Assembly: GCF_000421525.1 (NCBI RefSeq)
Contig: NZ_ATXE01000004.1
Coordinates: forward strand, 124,001 to 188,000
From: Aestuariimicrobium kwangyangense DSM 21549
GTDB taxonomy: Bacteria; Actinomycetota; Actinomycetes; Propionibacteriales; Propionibacteriaceae
Direction: 5' to 3'
Length of the DNA: 64,000 nt
The notes beneath the pieces are model-generated. The model ran no database searches and was not told where the DNA came from. It was given only the letters and a program-made list of their open reading frames with translations. Positions within the stretch are counted from its first letter, which is position 1; every line of letters begins with the position of its first letter. This document shows, piece after piece, positions 44,529 to 53,044 of the stretch. A program made the position numbers and the translations under genes.

Positions 44529-45626
44529 TCAGTCCCTCATGTCACGACCCGGCCCGAGGGCTCCCAGCCAGGGCAGGTCGTCGTCCACGCTGACCGTCTC
44601 GCCACGGTCAGCCGACTGCTCGATCGCCAGCGCGATGGCGTGGTCGTGGCAGGCCTGGGCCAGCGGATAGGGCGCGGGACCCTCGCCGCGAGCGTGGGCC
44701 CCAGCCGCAGCCAGCAGGTCGGCCACGGCGAGGTCATCGTCCGACAAATGACCTCCCTGCCACCGATTGCGCCAGAGCACCGAGCCGTCGAACGAGACGT
44801 GACGCAGGTCGAGCTGCTCAAGGTCAAGATCGGCACCCATCCGCTGGTACTCCAGTCTCGATGTGACCACCTCGCCGTCGACGAGGCGTGTGACCACGTC
44901 GTCACTGATCTCGCCGAGACTGCCACGCACCACGATCGGCCGCCCGCGCAGGCGGTTCCACCATTGGTTCTCGACGAAGTCGTAGAGGCCGACGCCCGCG
45001 CCGAAGTCGAGCATGGCAAGCGTGGTGCTGCGTGGCTCTGGCTGAAGGGGGCGCGCACCCTCGGGGCCCAACGGGTCGGCCAACGGTGCCCAGTGACGCA
45101 GGGCCGTCACACTGGGGCAGGCGTCCCCCGAGCCGAGCAGGCCCCGGATCATCGAGACGGCGTGGTACATGTGCGTGGACGAGACCTCAACCCCGGTGAC
45201 CTGCCCGATGGCGCCGCTTCGGGCAATCGCCAGCCGTGCGGCGTGCCCCGGCATCAGCAGGTACTGCTCGGCAACCTGTACCCATGGCTCGTTGCCCACT
45301 GAGGCCCACAGGCCGCGCAGGCCATCGAGGTCGGGGGCGGGCGGTGTCTCGGCCAGCACGTGGTGCCCGAGCCCGAGGAGCTGCTCGATCATGGACGGCA
45401 TGCTGGCCCAGTCGACGGCCGCCACGACGAACTCGCAGCCGAGATCGGCGAGGTCACCGACACCTGCCACGATGGGCACTCCCCAGCCGGTGAGCTGCTC
45501 GCGCTTCGCCGGGTTGCGTACCACCACCCCCACCGGCACCAGTCGGCCAGCGGATGCGGCGGCCACCCTCAACAGGAAGCGGGTGCGCCACCCCGATCCG
45601 ACGATCCCGAACCGGGTCACGCCCAT
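44529..45626 (-). CDS. Gfo/Idh/MocA-family oxidoreductase
   Basis: A 365-residue NAD(P)-dependent oxidoreductase with Rossmann start RFGIVGSGWRTRFLL, followed by the Gfo/Idh pattern VVVRNPAKREQL and HHVLAETPPAPD; the usual EKP is replaced by ETP. It acts on an unknown sugar or inositol-like compound. The ATG overlaps the upstream GH3 stop by one base, so it is co-translated with that glycosidase. Confidence 0.85.
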   Translation of the reverse strand: MGVTRFGIVGSGWRTRFLLRVAAASAGRLVPVGVVVRNPAKREQLTGWGVPIVAGVGDLADLGCEFVVAAVDWASMPSMIEQLLGLGHHVLAETPPAPDLDGLRGLWASVGNEPWVQVAEQYLLMPGHAARLAIARSGAIGQVTGVEVSSTHMYHAVSMIRGLLGSGDACPSVTALRHWAPLADPLGPEGARPLQPEPRSTTLAMLDFGAGVGLYDFVENQWWNRLRGRPIVVRGSLGEISDDVVTRLVDGEVVTSRLEYQRMGADLDLEQLDLRHVSFDGSVLWRNRWQGGHLSDDDLAVADLLAAAGAHARGEGPAPYPLAQACHDHAIALAIEQSADRGETVSVDDDLPWLGALGPGRDMRD

Positions 45627-47959
45627 CAGGATCCCTGGCCTTCCTCGGAGGGCCCGATCTGCGTCGGGGTCGTCAGCACCCGATCATGCCCGACCACACG
45701 GACGGGTCCCTCGACCCGGAAACGAGCCTGCAGTGGCAGGTCGGTCGAGCTGGACCCGACCCACAGCGTGAACCATCCGGGCTCGACGATGCGCTCCATA
45801 GACACCCCGGTGAACGCCGTGCGATCGGCGTGGACGTGGAAGCTCACCCGCCTGCTCTCCCCCGCGGCCAGAGGCACGCGCGCGTAGCCGAGGAGCCTTC
45901 GCACGGGGCTGGTGACCTGGGCCACCTCGTCGCGCAGGTAGAGCTGCACGACGTGCGTGCCCGCCACCGGGCCGGGGTTGGTGACCCTGGCCGTGACCGT
46001 GAGGGTTCCGTCCGAGGCAATCACCTCACCCGACAGGTCCAACTGATCGAGCTCGAAGGTGGTGTACGACAGGCCGTGGCCGAACGGGAACATCGGCTCT
46101 GGCACCAGCCCGGTCGCCCCGTTGCCGGAGTGGCCCAGTGGCGGCAGCAGGTAGGTCCAGGGTTGGCCCCCGGCGACGGCGGGCACGCCGACCGGCAGGC
46201 GTCCCGACGGGTTCAGTCGTCCACTGAGCACCCCGGCCACCGCAGCCGCGCCCTCCTCCCCCGGGAAGAAGGCCTGGACGACCGCCGCGCAGCGCTCGGC
46301 CAACCCACCCAACGCGTAGGGCCTCCCACTGACGACGACCAGCACCACCTGGGTGCCGGTCTCGAGCACCCTTTCGACCAGGTCGTGCTGGACTCCCGGC
46401 AGCCTGAGATCGGTCACGTCGATGCCCTCGCCGGAGGTGCCGTGCCCGAACAGCCCTGCGATGTCACCGACGGTCACCACCGTCACCTCGCTCCGACCCG
46501 CCAGCTCGGCCGCCGCATCGAACCCCGAGGTGTCGTCCGACTCGATCAGGCACCCCCTCTCGTGCCCCACCACCTCGAACTCCCCGGCCAGGGCATCGAG
46601 AATGGAGGGAACCTCGATGCCCATGGGCAGGTCGGGATGGTGCTTCAGCACGTGGTTGGGGAAGGAATAGCAGCCCATCATGGTGAGCGGGTCGTGCGCC
46701 GACGGGCCGATCACCGCGATCGGACTGCGCGGAGGCAGTGGCAGTCGGCCCTGGTTGGTGAGGAGCACCACCGACTCCTCCGCGAGCTCGCGGGCGATGG
46801 CTCGGTTCTTGGGGCTGTCGAGGTCGATGCTGGCCACGTCGTCCAGCCGTGGCTGCCAGTCGGGCTCCAGCAGTCCCAGTTCCTCCTTCTGCTCCAGCAC
46901 TCGACGCACCGCCGTGTCGAGCACCTCGACCGGGAACCTCCCGGAGGTGACGGCCTCCGCCAGCCCGCTGAAGGCGTGGGTCTGCGGGAGTTCGACGTCG
47001 AGCCCGGCCCTGAGGGCCATCATGGCCGCGTCAAGGGGGGTCTCGGCGACGTGGTGGGCCTGGTGCAGGAAGTTGACGGCGAAGTAGTCCGACACCACCG
47101 TGCCAGTGAACCCCCATTCCCCGCGCAGCAGGTCGGTGAGCAACCACCTGTCGGCCGCGCAGGGAACACCGTCGACATCGGTGTAGGAGTTCATCACCGA
47201 GCGCGCCCCACCGATGGTGAGCGCCATCTCGAAGGGGACGAGGACGACATCGCGCAGATGCCTGCGCCCGAGCCGGACGGGTCCGTGGTTCATGGCCGCC
47301 ACCGAGGCCGAGTAGCCCGCGAAGTGCTTGAGGGTGGCCACGATGCCTGCCTGCTCGAGGCCGCGCACGTAGGCCGACCCGATCGTCCCCACCAGGTAGG
47401 GGTCCTCACCGATCGTCTCCTCCACCCTGCCCCAGCGGTAGTCGTGCACGACGTCGAGGACGGGTGACAGGGCTTGGTGCACGCCCACGGCAGCCATGTC
47501 GGAACCGATCGCCGCGGACATCCGCTCGACCAGGTCTGGGTCGAACGTCGCTCCCCACGCGAGGGCGGTGGGATACACCGTGGCCCCGAAGGCGGTGAAG
47601 CCGGTGAGGCACTCCTCGTGGGCAACCGCCGGGATGGCGAACCGCGAGGCTGCCACCACCGCCCGCTGCCGCTCCCTCATGGCGGCGATTCCCTCGTCGA
47701 CCGAGAGGGGCACCGTGCCCCAAGTGCGGGTGAGTTGGCCGAGTCCGTTGACGATGGCGTCATCGAAGCCGGTGGCCGACCGGGCGAACTCGCCCGACAT
47801 CGGCGCCACCTCGCCGCCGTCACCGGTCTGCAGCCAGACCGAGCCCAACTGGGCGACCTTCTCGTCGACCGTCATCAGGGCGAGCAGCTCGTCGGCCCGC
47901 GAGGTTTGTCGGGCTCGCGACGTCTCTTGGGCTCGTGGGGTCTCAGGGGGCAGTGACAT
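45626..47959 (-). CDS. GH3 beta-glucosidase/beta-xylosidase
   Basis: A 777-residue intracellular GH3 enzyme. The nucleophile Asp is in TGTVVSDYFAVNF (about residue 285); LDVVHDYRWGRVEETIGEDP and LKHFAGYSA mark the barrel, and SEVTVVTVGDIAGLFGHGTS with a FnIII-like C-terminus the sandwich. Such GH3s with GRVEET and the SAS-type pocket are often beta-xylosidases or exo-glucosidases. ATG 47959 follows AAAGGA. Upstream on the same strand is a broken sugar-ABC permease; downstream is an oxidoreductase. Xylose genes lie 1.6 kb away. Confidence 0.9.
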   Translation of the reverse strand: MSLPPETPRAQETSRARQTSRADELLALMTVDEKVAQLGSVWLQTGDGGEVAPMSGEFARSATGFDDAIVNGLGQLTRTWGTVPLSVDEGIAAMRERQRAVVAASRFAIPAVAHEECLTGFTAFGATVYPTALAWGATFDPDLVERMSAAIGSDMAAVGVHQALSPVLDVVHDYRWGRVEETIGEDPYLVGTIGSAYVRGLEQAGIVATLKHFAGYSASVAAMNHGPVRLGRRHLRDVVLVPFEMALTIGGARSVMNSYTDVDGVPCAADRWLLTDLLRGEWGFTGTVVSDYFAVNFLHQAHHVAETPLDAAMMALRAGLDVELPQTHAFSGLAEAVTSGRFPVEVLDTAVRRVLEQKEELGLLEPDWQPRLDDVASIDLDSPKNRAIARELAEESVVLLTNQGRLPLPPRSPIAVIGPSAHDPLTMMGCYSFPNHVLKHHPDLPMGIEVPSILDALAGEFEVVGHERGCLIESDDTSGFDAAAELAGRSEVTVVTVGDIAGLFGHGTSGEGIDVTDLRLPGVQHDLVERVLETGTQVVLVVVSGRPYALGGLAERCAAVVQAFFPGEEGAAAVAGVLSGRLNPSGRLPVGVPAVAGGQPWTYLLPPLGHSGNGATGLVPEPMFPFGHGLSYTTFELDQLDLSGEVIASDGTLTVTARVTNPGPVAGTHVVQLYLRDEVAQVTSPVRRLLGYARVPLAAGESRRVSFHVHADRTAFTGVSMERIVEPGWFTLWVGSSSTDLPLQARFRVEGPVRVVGHDRVLTTPTQIGPSEEGQGS

Positions 47960-47972
47960 GGGAGGTCCTTTC

Positions 47973-48056
47973 TCAGCCCTTGACGGCGCCGGTGAGCCCG
48001 CCGACGATGCGTCGTTCGAACAGGCTGAAGAAGATCGGGGAGGCAATCATGGGGTG
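47973..48056 (-). pseudogene. C-terminal remnant of a CUT1 sugar ABC permease
   Basis: The last about 27 codons of a permease remain, with MIASPIFFSLFERRIVGGL followed by TGAVKG and a stop. They match the ends of the intact permeases in this window (FQRQVVEGV...IKG and FTKGVIFGAVKG). Nothing upstream continues the gene; instead the inverted repeat array begins about 47 nt away. A deletion has evidently removed the importer that once preceded the GH3 gene. The GH3 start is 14 nt after the remnant's stop. Confidence 0.8.
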
Positions 48057-48102
48057 GCAGCCACGACACCGAAGGGACTGATTGAGGCACCGCGCGCCGG
48101 AC

Positions 48103-48240
48103 CACCTGCCCCCCTCCCGTCCATCATGCCCCCGTCCGGTGCACTTGCCCCCGGGGAGGCGTGGGGCAATTGCACACAACGGAGGCAACTGGCACGTAGT
48201 GGGGGCATCCAGGACTCCCGGGGGCGACTGGGGGGGTTGC
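48103..48240. repeat. Intergenic array of 19-20 bp units that inverts midway (array 2)
   Basis: Units with TGCCCCCGT recur near 48106, 48127 and 48146 at a 19-20 bp period. After about 48160 the polarity flips to GGCAATTG, GGCAACTGG, GGCATCCAG and GGCGACTGG units near 48165, 48184, 48204 and 48223. Core, period and polarity switch match array 1 at 23721-23945. It lies between the ROK gene stop and the permease remnant. Confidence 0.7.
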
Positions 48241-48242
48241 CA

Positions 48243-49487
48243 TCAGGCGCCCCCGGCGCCGACCGACGGCACCGAGATCCAGCTCGCGGGGTCGCGGAGC
48301 ACGCCCTCGAGGGCAGCCAGGGCCGCCCCCGTCGCCGCGGGCGAACGGTCGATGACCAGCGGTTCGACCTGCGGCGGGTCGAAGGGGGAGGCCAGCACCC
48401 TCAGCTCCAGTTCCTGGGACAGCGTGGGCATCAACTGCGCCGACAGTTCCCCGAGGTGACCGCCCAGCACCACCACCGAGATGTCGAGCAGGTTCAGGGC
48501 ACCCGAGAGCGCCAGCCCCAGGGCGTGTCCGGCCGCTTCGACGGCAGCGATCGCGGTTCGGTCCCCTGCCGCGAGACGAGCCAGCAGCTCCTCCCGGCTC
48601 TCGACCCCGGCTGCCGCATGGAGCGCCCGCTGACCCGCGACGGTCTCGAGGCAGCCTCGCGCCCCGCAGCCACAGGTGAGCCCGTCGGGGTCGACACAGA
48701 TGTGGCCGACCTCGCCGGCCCAGCCGTGCCTGCCCGCCACCCATTCACTCCCCCGTACCAGGGCCGAACCGATGCCGACCTCACCCGAGACGTAGAGGAA
48801 GTCCGAGCGTTGGGAGGGACGCCCTGGCGCCAGCCTGGCCACGGTGAGGGCGGCGAAGTCGGCCTCGTTGCCGACGCGGACCGGGCGGTCGCCGCCGAAA
48901 CTCGCCGACACGATCTGGGCGGCAGGAACCACCCCCCACCCGAGGTTCGGCGCGCGCAACAACTCACCCCGTTCGGTGTCGACCAGACCGGGGAGCGCCA
49001 GTCCCACTCCCGCCACCGCGGCCGTGGTCGAGGTGCCGGCGAGCAGGTCGCGGGCGAGTTCGCTCACCTCGGACAGCGTGCGGTGCGGGTCCGATCCGGT
49101 GTGGTCGGCCTGCACGACGTGTTCGGCGACGACGTCCCCGGCCAGGTCGATCAGCCGCACGGCACTGTGGCCGATGTTCACCTCCAGCCCCACGCCCACC
49201 CAGGTGCCCCGCGCGGGCACGATGGGTACCCCCGGACGACCACGGCCGCCGGTACCGGTCGGGGCCAGTTCGGCCACCAGCCCACCGGCGATGAGGTCGT
49301 CCACCAACCTCGACACCGTCGAACGGGTGAGACCGGTCCTGACCGCCACCTCGGCCCGGGACAGGGGCGATTCGGCGAACAGCGCGCGGACCACGGTGGC
49401 CAGGTTCAGTTCACGCAGCCTCGACTGGTGAGCCCCTTGGCCGGGGCTGGCGGGCTGGATCACGAGCGTGACGATACCCGAGCCCAT
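48243..49487 (-). CDS. ROK-family transcriptional regulator, XylR-like
   Basis: A 414-residue repressor with an N-terminal winged helix ([21 protein letters not shown]) and a ROK sugar-kinase-like effector domain. The zinc signature [10 protein letters not shown] is intact, and [13 protein letters not shown] is the usual ROK motif. Start is ATG 49487; GTG 49463 is an alternative. It is divergent from xylA with 68 nt between the starts, so it probably represses xylA-xylB and itself in the absence of xylose. Confidence 0.88.
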   Translation of the reverse strand: MGSGIVTLVIQPASPGQGAHQSRLRELNLATVVRALFAESPLSRAEVAVRTGLTRSTVSRLVDDLIAGGLVAELAPTGTGGRGRPGVPIVPARGTWVGVGLEVNIGHSAVRLIDLAGDVVAEHVVQADHTGSDPHRTLSEVSELARDLLAGTSTTAAVAGVGLALPGLVDTERGELLRAPNLGWGVVPAAQIVSASFGGDRPVRVGNEADFAALTVARLAPGRPSQRSDFLYVSGEVGIGSALVRGSEWVAGRHGWAGEVGHICVDPDGLTCGCGARGCLETVAGQRALHAAAGVESREELLARLAAGDRTAIAAVEAAGHALGLALSGALNLLDISVVVLGGHLGELSAQLMPTLSQELELRVLASPFDPPQVEPLVIDRSPAATGAALAALEGVLRDPASWISVPSVGAGGA

Positions 49488-49492
49488 CCGCC

Positions 49493-49542
49493 TTGACAGC
49501 GGACCTCGCGGTTCATAAGTTTTTCCACATAACAAATTCTCG
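49493..49542 (+). promoter_or_regulatory. xylA promoter and AT-rich operator
   Basis: TTGACA (49493-49498) is followed after 17 nt by TAAGTT (49516-49521). An AT-rich segment, AAGTTTTTCCACATAACAAA in part, overlaps and follows the -10. It is the most AT-rich stretch in this GC-rich region and is the likely ROK-binding site. Confidence 0.6.
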
Positions 49543-49555
49543 ACGAGGAGACCCC

Positions 49556-50734
49556 ATGACGCTCACCCCCACCCGCGAAGACAAGTTCAGCTTCGGCCTC
49601 TGGACCGTCGGCTGGACGGGGACCGACCCCTTCGGCACCAGCACCCGACGCGCCCTCGACCCCTGGGAGTACGCCGACAAGCTGGCCGAGCTCGGGGCCT
49701 GGGGCATCACCTTCCACGACAACGACGTCTGGGACTTCGACGCCACCGACGAGGAGCGCAGCGACCGCGTCGCCAAGCTGAAGTCGGCGGCGGACGCCGC
49801 CGGCCTGGTGATCGAGATGGTCACCACCAACACCTTCAGCCACCCGGTGTTCAAGGACGGTGGCTTCACCTCGAACGACCGCTCCGTGCGCCGCTTCGGG
49901 CTGCGCAAGGTGCTGCGCAATGTCGACCTCGCCGCCGAACTGGGCGCCTCGACCTTCGTCATGTGGGGTGGCCGTGAGGGCGCCGAGTACGACTCGTCCA
50001 AGGACCTGTTCGCCGCCCACGAGCGCTACCGCGAGGGTCTCGACACGGTGGCCGGCTACATCAAGAGCCAGGGCTACGACCTGCGCATCGGGCTGGAACC
50101 CAAGCCGAACGAGCCCCGCGGCGACATCTTCCTGCCCACCATCGGGCACGCGCTGGCGATGATCTCGGTGCTCGAGCACGGCGACATCGTCGGGCTCAAC
50201 CCCGAGGTGGGTCACGAGCAGATGGCCAACCTCAACTACACCCACGGTCTGGCCCAGGCGCTGCAGTGCGGCAAGCTCTTCCACATCGACCTGAACGGCC
50301 AGAAGGGCCTGAAGTACGACCAGGACCTGGTGTTCGGGCACGGCGACCTGCTGAGCGCCTTCTTCACCGTCGACCTGCTCGTGAACGGCTTCGCCGCCTC
50401 TCCCGACGCGCCGCGCTACGAGGGCCCGATCCACTTCGACTACAAGCCGAGCCGCACCGAGGGCATGGAGGGCATCTGGGACTCGGCGAAGGCCAACATG
50501 GAGACCTTCCTGATGCTCAAGAAGAAGGCCCAGGCCTTCCGAGCCGACCCCGAGGTGCAGGCGCTCATGCGTGAGGCCAGCATCTTCGAGTTGGCCGAGC
50601 CCACGTTGGGCAGTGACGAGGACGTGGCCACCTTCCTGGCCGCCGTTGAGCCGTTCGACGCTGCCGCCAAGGGCGAACGCGAGTACCACTACGTGCAGTT
50701 GCACCAGTTGGCCCTGCGCCACCTGATCGGCTGA
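49556..50734 (+). CDS. xylA: Xylose isomerase
   Basis: Interconverts D-xylose and D-xylulose with two divalent metal ions. The 392-residue length is that of actinobacterial class I enzymes. [28 protein letters not shown] with the ring-opening His, and [10 protein letters not shown] with metal-ligand Glu/His are present. ATG 49556 has GAGGAG 6 nt upstream. It is followed 6 nt downstream by xylB. Confidence 0.97.
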   Translation: MTLTPTREDKFSFGLWTVGWTGTDPFGTSTRRALDPWEYADKLAELGAWGITFHDNDVWDFDATDEERSDRVAKLKSAADAAGLVIEMVTTNTFSHPVFKDGGFTSNDRSVRRFGLRKVLRNVDLAAELGASTFVMWGGREGAEYDSSKDLFAAHERYREGLDTVAGYIKSQGYDLRIGLEPKPNEPRGDIFLPTIGHALAMISVLEHGDIVGLNPEVGHEQMANLNYTHGLAQALQCGKLFHIDLNGQKGLKYDQDLVFGHGDLLSAFFTVDLLVNGFAASPDAPRYEGPIHFDYKPSRTEGMEGIWDSAKANMETFLMLKKKAQAFRADPEVQALMREASIFELAEPTLGSDEDVATFLAAVEPFDAAAKGEREYHYVQLHQLALRHLIG

Positions 50735-50740
50735 ACGTCG

Positions 50741-52228
50741 ATGGCCGTCACGTCCCGTCACCCCGCTGTCCGCACGCTCGTGGCAGGGGTCGACTCCTCG
50801 ACCCAGTCGTGCAAGGTGCTGGTCTGCGATGCCGCCACCGGTGAGGTCGTCCGGGAGGGTCGTGCCGACCATCCCGACGGCACGGCGGTGCACCCCGACG
50901 CCTGGTGGGCGGCACTCGAGCTGGCCGCGGCACGGGCCGGGGGGCTGGACGACGTGGCGGCCATCTCGGTCGGGGGGCAGCAGCACGGTCTGGTGGCCCT
51001 CGACGGGCACGGCGAGGTCGTCCGCGAGGCCCTCTTGTGGAACGACACCCGCTCCGCCGACGCTGCTCGTGACCTGGTGGACGATCTGGGCGGCGGGGCT
51101 GCCTGGGCCTCCGCGGTGGGCTCGGTCCCAGTGGCCAGCCTGACGATCTCGAAACTGCGCTGGCTGGCTGACGCGGAACCCGACAACGCTGCCCGCACGG
51201 CCGCGGTCTGCCTGCCCCATGACTGGCTCACCTGGAAGCTCCTGGGTGCCACCGTGCAGCACGAGGGCCCGTTCGACGCGTTGGTCACGGATCGCTCGGA
51301 TGCCTCGGGCATGGGCTGGTTCGACCCGGTGACCAATGAGTACCGACGAGACCTGGTGGCGTTGGCCCTGCGCGACGAGGATGCCGCGCGGCGACTGGCC
51401 CTGCCGAGGGTGCTGGGCCCGCACGCATCCGCGGGACGCGCTCGCCTGGTGGCCCCGGGAGCGGTCGTGGGCCCGGGCTGCGGTGACAATGCCGGAGCCG
51501 CGCTGGGACTCGGCCTCGAGCCGGGAGCGACCAGCGTCTCACTGGGCACCTCGGGTGTGGTGGCCGCCGTGTCGGCCCGTCCCACCCACGATGCCAGCGG
51601 GCTCGTGACCGGCTTCGCCGACGCCTCGGGCGGGTTCCTCCCGCTCGCCTGCACCCTGAACGGTTCCCGGGTGCTCGACCACGTGTGCGGGCTGCTGGGG
51701 GTGACCCATGACGAGCTGTCAGACCTAGCCCTGGCGGCGTCCCCCGGAGCGGGTGGGTTGGTGCTGGTGCCGTGGTTCGACGGTGAGCGCACCCCCAACC
51801 TGCCCACGGCCACGGCGAGCCTGCACGGCATGACCCTCGCCTCGACGACGCGCGAGAACTACGCGCGCGCCGCCGTCGAAGGGGTGCTGTGCCTGATGGG
51901 TGCGGGCATCGAGGCCGTCCGCGCCCAGGGTGTCGACGTGGACCGGGTGAGCCTGATCGGCGGCGGCGCGAAGTCGCAGGCCGTCCGGCAGCTGGCACCC
52001 GAGGTGCTCGGGGTGCCGGTGGACCTGCCACCCACGGCCGAGTACGTGGCGCTGGGGGCGGCCAGACAGGCCGCCTGGGTGCTCTCCGCACAGGACCAAC
52101 CGCCCCGCTGGACGATCCCGGGGACCACCACGCTGAGCCCCGACGACGAGGCGAGGGAGCGGGGCGCCACGATTCGCGCACGCTACGCCCGATTCGCCGA
52201 TCAGCAGGCGGGTCTCGTCAGAGACTGA
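50741..52228 (+). CDS. xylB: Xylulokinase
   Basis: A 495-residue FGGY-family kinase that phosphorylates D-xylulose, the second step of xylose use. The ATP-domain start [19 protein letters not shown], the catalytic Asp region [13 protein letters not shown] and the FGGY motif-like region [18 protein letters not shown] are visible. It shares an operon with xylA. No xylose transporter adjoins, so xylose may come mostly from imported xylosides. Confidence 0.94.
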   Translation: MAVTSRHPAVRTLVAGVDSSTQSCKVLVCDAATGEVVREGRADHPDGTAVHPDAWWAALELAAARAGGLDDVAAISVGGQQHGLVALDGHGEVVREALLWNDTRSADAARDLVDDLGGGAAWASAVGSVPVASLTISKLRWLADAEPDNAARTAAVCLPHDWLTWKLLGATVQHEGPFDALVTDRSDASGMGWFDPVTNEYRRDLVALALRDEDAARRLALPRVLGPHASAGRARLVAPGAVVGPGCGDNAGAALGLGLEPGATSVSLGTSGVVAAVSARPTHDASGLVTGFADASGGFLPLACTLNGSRVLDHVCGLLGVTHDELSDLALAASPGAGGLVLVPWFDGERTPNLPTATASLHGMTLASTTRENYARAAVEGVLCLMGAGIEAVRAQGVDVDRVSLIGGGAKSQAVRQLAPEVLGVPVDLPPTAEYVALGAARQAAWVLSAQDQPPRWTIPGTTTLSPDDEARERGATIRARYARFADQQAGLVRD

Positions 52229-52259
52229 GGGAATCGCCCGACCGACAGGGCGGCGCCGC

Positions 52260-52670
52260 TCACGCCAGGTTGCGCACCAGCGTCCAGATGTTCTCGCCGT
52301 CGGCACGACGGTAGCTCATCTCGTCCAGCACCGCCCGGGAGAGCGCCAGCCCACGACCACTCTCGTCCAGCTGGTCGGCCGAGTCCTGGGAGAACTGCGG
52401 GATGGCGTCGCTCGCCTCCCGCATGTGGGCGACGATGCGGTCGGGGCGGACGCCCAGCGTGAAGCGGTAGACCACCTTGCCCTTCGGACGACCGTGCTCG
52501 ACGACGTTGCCGGCGACCTCGATGACGGCGGTCTCGAACATCATCAGGTCGCCCGGGTCGAGGTGCGGGTGGTCCGCGGCCACGCGCTCGAGCAGGTCGT
52601 GCAACTCGTTGATGGACTCCGGGACCGCCAGTCCGGCCATCTCGTAGTCGTCAGGCATGTGACCAGCCAT
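52260..52670 (-). CDS. RsbW-like anti-sigma factor serine kinase (HATPase)
   Basis: A 136-residue GHKL-ATPase domain protein. The N-box is ETAVIEVAGNVVEHGRP and the glycine box DESGRGLALSRAVLDEM. It would bind a sigma factor or another target and phosphorylate the STAS protein encoded just upstream. ATG 52670 has AAGGAGG 6 nt upstream, inside the STAS gene; the genes overlap by 20 nt. It is last of the phosphatase-glycosyltransferase-STAS-kinase operon; no sigma-factor gene is in the window. Confidence 0.85.
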   Translation of the reverse strand: MAGHMPDDYEMAGLAVPESINELHDLLERVAADHPHLDPGDLMMFETAVIEVAGNVVEHGRPKGKVVYRFTLGVRPDRIVAHMREASDAIPQFSQDSADQLDESGRGLALSRAVLDEMSYRRADGENIWTLVRNLA

Positions 52671-52992
52671 CCGTGGCCTCCTTGACCGTGGCGTACGGGC
52701 GCAGCACCCGGTTGAGGTTCGTGAGCTGCAGCACCGTGAGCACCTGCTGGGAGGGTCCGGCGATCCGCAGGTCGCCCCCGGCCTGTCGGGCGTCCTTGAG
52801 TCCACCGACGAGCGCACCCAGACCGGACGAGTCGATGAACGAGGTGTCAGCGAGGTCGATGACGACCCTGGTACCGCCCTCGGCGATGGTGGACTTCAAT
52901 GCGGCCCGCAACGATGGCGCCGAGACCATGTTCAGTCGTCCGTCGCAGCCGATGACGGCAACTCCGTCGCGATGGTCCTTGTGGATGTCCAT
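52651..52992 (-). CDS. STAS-domain anti-sigma factor antagonist (RsbV-like)
   Basis: A 113-residue STAS protein with the phosphorylatable Ser in ADTSFIDSSGLGALVGGL (about residues 50-67). In its dephosphorylated form it should sequester the adjacent kinase. ATG 52992 gives the normal N-terminus. Its partner phosphatase is encoded two genes upstream, so the full switch is present in one operon. Confidence 0.9.
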   Translation of the reverse strand: MDIHKDHRDGVAVIGCDGRLNMVSAPSLRAALKSTIAEGGTRVVIDLADTSFIDSSGLGALVGGLKDARQAGGDLRIAGPSQQVLTVLQLTNLNRVLRPYATVKEATDGWSHA

Positions 52993-53044
52993 GTCAGTCC
53001 TCCTGTGAGTCGGGGGTGGATGGTTGGGGTCCGGATGATTGCGC

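Noticed and set aside
45626-48046. Longer GH3 start at 48046
   Set aside because: The extra 29 codons run over the permease remnant in another frame and lack a ribosome site; ATG 47959 has AAAGGA and gives a normal N-terminus.
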